Below, in pieces: positions 14,031 to 16,515 of a stretch of 16,515 nucleotides of DNA. Made by a program: the position numbers and the translations under genes. Each line of letters starts with the position of its first letter. Positions within the stretch are counted from its first letter, which is position 1. Location of the stretch: NCBI GenBank assembly GCA_964618855.1, contig CAZUCD010000081.1, forward strand, positions 1-16,515. Direction: 5' to 3'. The stretch is from CAZUCD01 sp964618855. Lineage in GTDB: Bacteria; Sumerlaeota; Sumerlaeia; SLMS01; JANRJK01. The notes below the pieces were generated by a model. It was not told the DNA's origin and did not search any database. It worked only from the letters and a program-made list of their open reading frames with translations.

Positions 14031-14918
14031 CTACAAAAGCCGCGCCCCGTCGTACTGCCAATCGTACGCGAGCCGCCCATCGCCGTAGAAAATCAGCGTC
14101 CGGATGTCCTCGGCCTCCCCGCGGATCGTCAGGCAATCGGACAGGCAGAGGTTCTGCCCCCCCACGTCGTACACCTCCGCACCGTGCAGGAGCGTCATCA
14201 GTAGGGTGCCGCGCGCGCGGACCCAGTCGCGGATGGCCGCGATCTCCCCGTCCGCGAGGCCGCGCTCCCCGACATAGGAGGACGCGCCCTCGTCGGACGT
14301 GAGCCTGGGCCGGCGGATCGAGCGCGCCGTGAGCTGCTCGACCTTCGACTCCCGGCAGAACGACAGTACCTCGTCGAGCCGCTCCGGCGAATCCACGCAG
14401 CCACGCTGCATCATCACGCACAGCCTGACGACGAAGCCAAGGCCGTGCAGGAACCGGATCGTGGCCGCCAGGTCCGGGTAGTCCTCGTGGTAGACGGCCC
14501 TGTTGTCGCCTTCGCGCACGCCGACTGTGGAGATCGCGATCGTATTCAGGCCCGCGCGGTTCCAAGCCTCGAGGGCCTGGAGGTCGAGGCCGCGCACGCG
14601 CGAGCGCCCGTCGCGCGCCAGCCGTCCGAGCTCCAGCGCGTTCGTCTGCAGCTCGATGAAGGGGAATTGCCAGCGCCCCAGCAGGTCCAGGTAGCGGGTG
14701 ATCTCCGCGGGGTAGAGCGTGGGCTCCCCCTTGCCGGTCATGAGCACGGTGGTGGTGCCGGCCATCTGGGCGAACCGCGCCGCCTTGTCGAAGTGCCGCG
14801 TGTTGATCTCGCGCGAGGCGGGGATTTCGTCGAACCCGGTCATCTTGCTCACGCAGAACGGGCAGCGCGCATTGCACGCCCGCGTGCCGACGACGATGCT
14901 GAAGGTCTGGATCCGCAT
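14031..14918 (-). CDS. Radical SAM protein, function unassigned
   Basis: This is a 295-residue radical SAM enzyme. The cluster-binding motif CNARCPFC (C15, C19, C22) is the canonical C-x3-C-x2-C. It is followed by GKGEPTL (62-68), the GGE-like SAM-binding strand, and by beta-strands IELQTNAL and TIAISTVG typical of the TIM barrel. A second pair, Cys258 and Cys262 (NLCLSDCL), lies near the C-terminus, but there is no full SPASM or Twitch motif, so an auxiliary cluster is doubtful. The protein ends in a short beta-hairpin-like tail (RTLIFYGDGRLAYDWQYDG). TAGGA lies just upstream of the ATG. It stands alone, convergent with rloB and divergent from the potassium-channel gene. Nothing nearby names a substrate, so I assign no pathway. 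Confidence 0.88.
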   Translation of the reverse strand: MRIQTFSIVVGTRACNARCPFCVSKMTGFDEIPASREINTRHFDKAARFAQMAGTTTVLMTGKGEPTLYPAEITRYLDLLGRWQFPFIELQTNALELGRLARDGRSRVRGLDLQALEAWNRAGLNTIAISTVGVREGDNRAVYHEDYPDLAATIRFLHGLGFVVRLCVMMQRGCVDSPERLDEVLSFCRESKVEQLTARSIRRPRLTSDEGASSYVGERGLADGEIAAIRDWVRARGTLLMTLLHGAEVYDVGGQNLCLSDCLTIRGEAEDIRTLIFYGDGRLAYDWQYDGARLL

Positions 14919-15069
14919 GGCATCCTAGGAATCGCCCGGGATGCGAAGGGGGGCAATGCGGGTGTGGCCAGGAAAGTCTGGGCGGCCGGGACGAAGGCGT
15001 CTGAGTCTTCGACGCGTCCTGGTGACGTGGGACCCGCCAGCCCAACCCCGCTAAACCCTAAAGTCCAAG

Positions 15070-15144
15070 GGCCATTTTCTTTCAATGTGCGCAGACGATG
15101 AGAGTTTTGGCCACTTCTCTTTCAACCTGCCTCAGGGATGAAAG
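15070..15144 (+). repeat. Two imperfect ~40-bp-spaced repeat units
   Basis: GGCCATTTTCTTTCAA (15070-15085) recurs as GGCCACTTCTCTTTCAA (15109-15125). Each is followed by a region ending GATGAGAG or GATGAAAG. Over 26 bases (15079-15104 and 15119-15144) I count 17 identities. A fainter third CTTCAATGAG begins near 15150. The function is unknown. Confidence 0.5.
15119..15144 (+). other. Stem-loop in the second repeat unit
   Basis: CTTTCA pairs with TGAAAG, and inside it CCTG pairs with CAGG around a CCT loop, with a small A/GA interior bulge. The first unit forms only the outer stem, with one mismatch. This could be an RNA hairpin in a leader, a protein-binding site, or a leftover repeat. Confidence 0.4.
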
Positions 15145-15310
15145 AAATCCTTCAATGAGTTTCGACCTGCACCGGCAACGCTAACCGGTACGCGCAGGCC
15201 CGGTTCCTCACGGTCCCCCGGGGGTTTGGGACTCCTTAGAGTGCGACATGCCCGTTGCCCTTCTTTAGTGAACCTCTCGCATAGTTCCCCCATCGGAATT
15301 CGACGAAGCC

Positions 15311-16411
15311 ATGCACCGTCCCCACGGGCGCACGACGCTCGACCTTATCAGGCTGCCCCAACGGACCGCCCAGCGACGCAGGCGCAAGTGGCACATCCCG
15401 CTGGAGGTCGCGCGCCCGCTCCTCGCCTTCCTCACGATCATTCTGATAGGGCTGCTCGGCACGCTCGGCTTCCACTTCATCGAGGGGACGAGCTACTTCG
15501 ACGCGTTTTACTTCACGGTCATCACGGTCGGCACGATCGGCTACGGGGAACTGCCGAACATGACGACCGGGGGGCGCATGCTCGTCATCGTGCTCGTCAT
15601 GCTGAGCGTGCTCCTGCTCTCTTTCGCCGTCGCGAGCCTCACGCAGTTCCTCGTCGGCGGCACCATCGTCAACATCATGGGGCTCAGGAAGATGACGCAC
15701 GAAATCGAGAAACTCTCGGACCACTTCATCGTGTGCGGGCTCGGCAGGCTCGGGTCGACGATTGCGCTCCAGCTCGAGAAGTCGGGGAAGCCGTTCGTCG
15801 TCGTGGAGCCGAACGAGGAGAAGTGCCGCGCGGCCCAGAAGCGGAAGTGGTTCGTCGTGCAGGGCGACGCCACCATCGACGAGACCCTCGCCGACGCGGG
15901 GATCGAGCGCGCCTCCGCGCTCATCGTCGTCACGGCGGAGGACGCGATGAACACCTACATCATCCTCAGCGCCAGGACGCTCTCCCCGACCATACGCATC
16001 ATCACGCGGGCCGTCGGCGATGGTGCGGAGAAGCGCCTGCGCCTGGCGGGCGCGGACCAGGTTGTCTCCCCCATCGAGCGCGGCGCCGTCCACATCGCGC
16101 AGACCGCGCTGCGCCCCGCCGTCGTGGACTTCATCGACCTGGCCGCCACCGGGGCCGGCGACACCTTTCAATTGGAGGAGATCCTGGTCCCGATGATGAG
16201 CCCGATGACGGGGCGTGCCTTGCGCGACCTGCAGATCGCCAGCAGGTTCGAGGTCATGATCGTCGCGATCCGCCGCGCCCACACGGGCACGGTTGAGTTC
16301 AACCCGCGCGCCACCTCGGAGTTTCACCCGGAGGATGTGCTGATCGCGATGGGGAGGCAGGACAACCTGCTCGGCTTCGAGCGCGCCCTCAGCGGCGCCC
16401 CCGCGCCGTAG
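15311..16411 (+). CDS. Potassium channel with RCK (TrkA-N/TrkA-C) domains
   Basis: This 366-residue protein has two membrane helices (~35-57 and ~89-115) flanking a pore loop with the selectivity filter TVGTIGYGE (72-80). That is the Ion_trans_2 layout of a tetrameric channel subunit. The cytoplasmic RCK domain follows: GLGRLGS (143-149) is the Rossmann nucleotide/ligand loop, Glu166 in VVVEPNEE ends strand 2, then QGDATIDETL (184-193) and LIVVTAEDAMNT (204-215). Residues ~283-366 form the RCK-C/TrkA-C ligand-binding subdomain (HPEDVLIAMG). The layout resembles MthK-type ligand-gated potassium channels. The ATG at 15311 has only a weak GAAG ribosome site. With the ClC protein it makes a second ion-transport gene in the window, but the two are not linked. 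Confidence 0.93.
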   Translation: MHRPHGRTTLDLIRLPQRTAQRRRRKWHIPLEVARPLLAFLTIILIGLLGTLGFHFIEGTSYFDAFYFTVITVGTIGYGELPNMTTGGRMLVIVLVMLSVLLLSFAVASLTQFLVGGTIVNIMGLRKMTHEIEKLSDHFIVCGLGRLGSTIALQLEKSGKPFVVVEPNEEKCRAAQKRKWFVVQGDATIDETLADAGIERASALIVVTAEDAMNTYIILSARTLSPTIRIITRAVGDGAEKRLRLAGADQVVSPIERGAVHIAQTALRPAVVDFIDLAATGAGDTFQLEEILVPMMSPMTGRALRDLQIASRFEVMIVAIRRAHTGTVEFNPRATSEFHPEDVLIAMGRQDNLLGFERALSGAPAP

Positions 16412-16462
16412 GCCCCGGTCGCCCGGGGGAGGAAGCCGGCGATCCCGGGAGGTCTCTCACAC

Positions 16463-16479
16463 GGCGGCGGGACGCCGCC
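16463..16479. terminator. GC-rich hairpin after the channel gene, possible terminator
   Basis: GGCGGCG-GGA-CGCCGCC forms a perfect 7-bp stem 52 bases past the channel stop. No T tract follows on either strand, so intrinsic termination is uncertain. The last 100 bases of the window hold no recognised gene. Confidence 0.35.
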
Positions 16480-16515
16480 CCCCCGGGCTCATTGTTGCGG
16501 CCCCCGGCCTCTGGT

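Larger units (their letters stand above)
14919..15310. other. Divergent intergenic region with short imperfect repeats
   Basis: This ~390-base non-coding stretch separates the radical SAM gene from the channel gene. Its middle part (about 15060-15170) is markedly A/T-richer than the genes and holds the imperfect repeats listed separately. It also contains ACCGG-(9)-CCGGT (15172-15190 region) and a CCCCCGGGGG palindrome near 15217-15226. A possible promoter for the channel (TTGCCC at 15255, CATAGT at 15280) has a spacer that is too long, so I do not call it. Confidence 0.45.

Noticed and set aside
15079..15144. A CRISPR array
   Set aside because: There are only two poorly matching units (17 of 26 bases) with ~14 bases between them, no cas genes, and no spacer-sized regular intervals.

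Overview
The window is GC-rich (roughly two thirds or more in most genes) and encodes about nine confidently recognised proteins plus one partial gene at the left edge. The gene style suggests an environmental bacterium, possibly Planctomycetota. The clues are a PurE of the 'ASRSD ... SPHRMP ... GGNGQLPG' type, a membrane-anchored Hanks-type kinase with a long Pro/Ala linker, and a giant secreted repeat protein. That assignment is inference; no rRNA or other taxonomic marker is present.

Layout, left to right. (1) At 1-331 (minus) lies the N-terminal part of a TcmP (three-Cys-motif partner) protein, in DNA visibly less GC-rich than the rest. About 600 bp follow with no recognised gene, though one minus-strand frame looks weakly coding. 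(2) A minus-strand gene (945-2621) fuses a PurE-type purine-synthesis enzyme, through a long Pro-rich linker, to a TsaC/YrdC/Sua5-type tRNA t6A domain. A cysE (serine acetyltransferase) gene diverges from it. (3) Running right to left are a very large exported Kelch-type protein with about 24 blades, a small RlpA-like lipoprotein, and a ClC chloride channel/transporter with CBS domains. They are co-oriented and tightly spaced, so they may be one transcription unit. clcA and cysE converge and overlap in one CTAG that holds both stop codons. (4) Diverging from the Kelch gene is a transmembrane Ser/Thr protein kinase. (5) Next is a lower-GC two-gene cassette, an AAA15/RloA (AbiLi-like) ATPase and an RloB (AbiLii-like) protein with an 8-bp overlap, most likely a phage-defence module. 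(6) A radical SAM protein converges on it. (7) After about 390 bp of non-coding DNA with short imperfect repeats comes an RCK-regulated potassium channel.

Functional picture: a chromosomal backbone of metabolic, envelope and ion-transport genes carries two accessory patches, the TcmP region and the RloA/RloB cassette, whose lower GC suggests horizontal acquisition. The most unusual items are the PurE-TsaC fusion, the 24-blade Kelch protein, and the stand-alone RloA/RloB pair without restriction-modification genes nearby.
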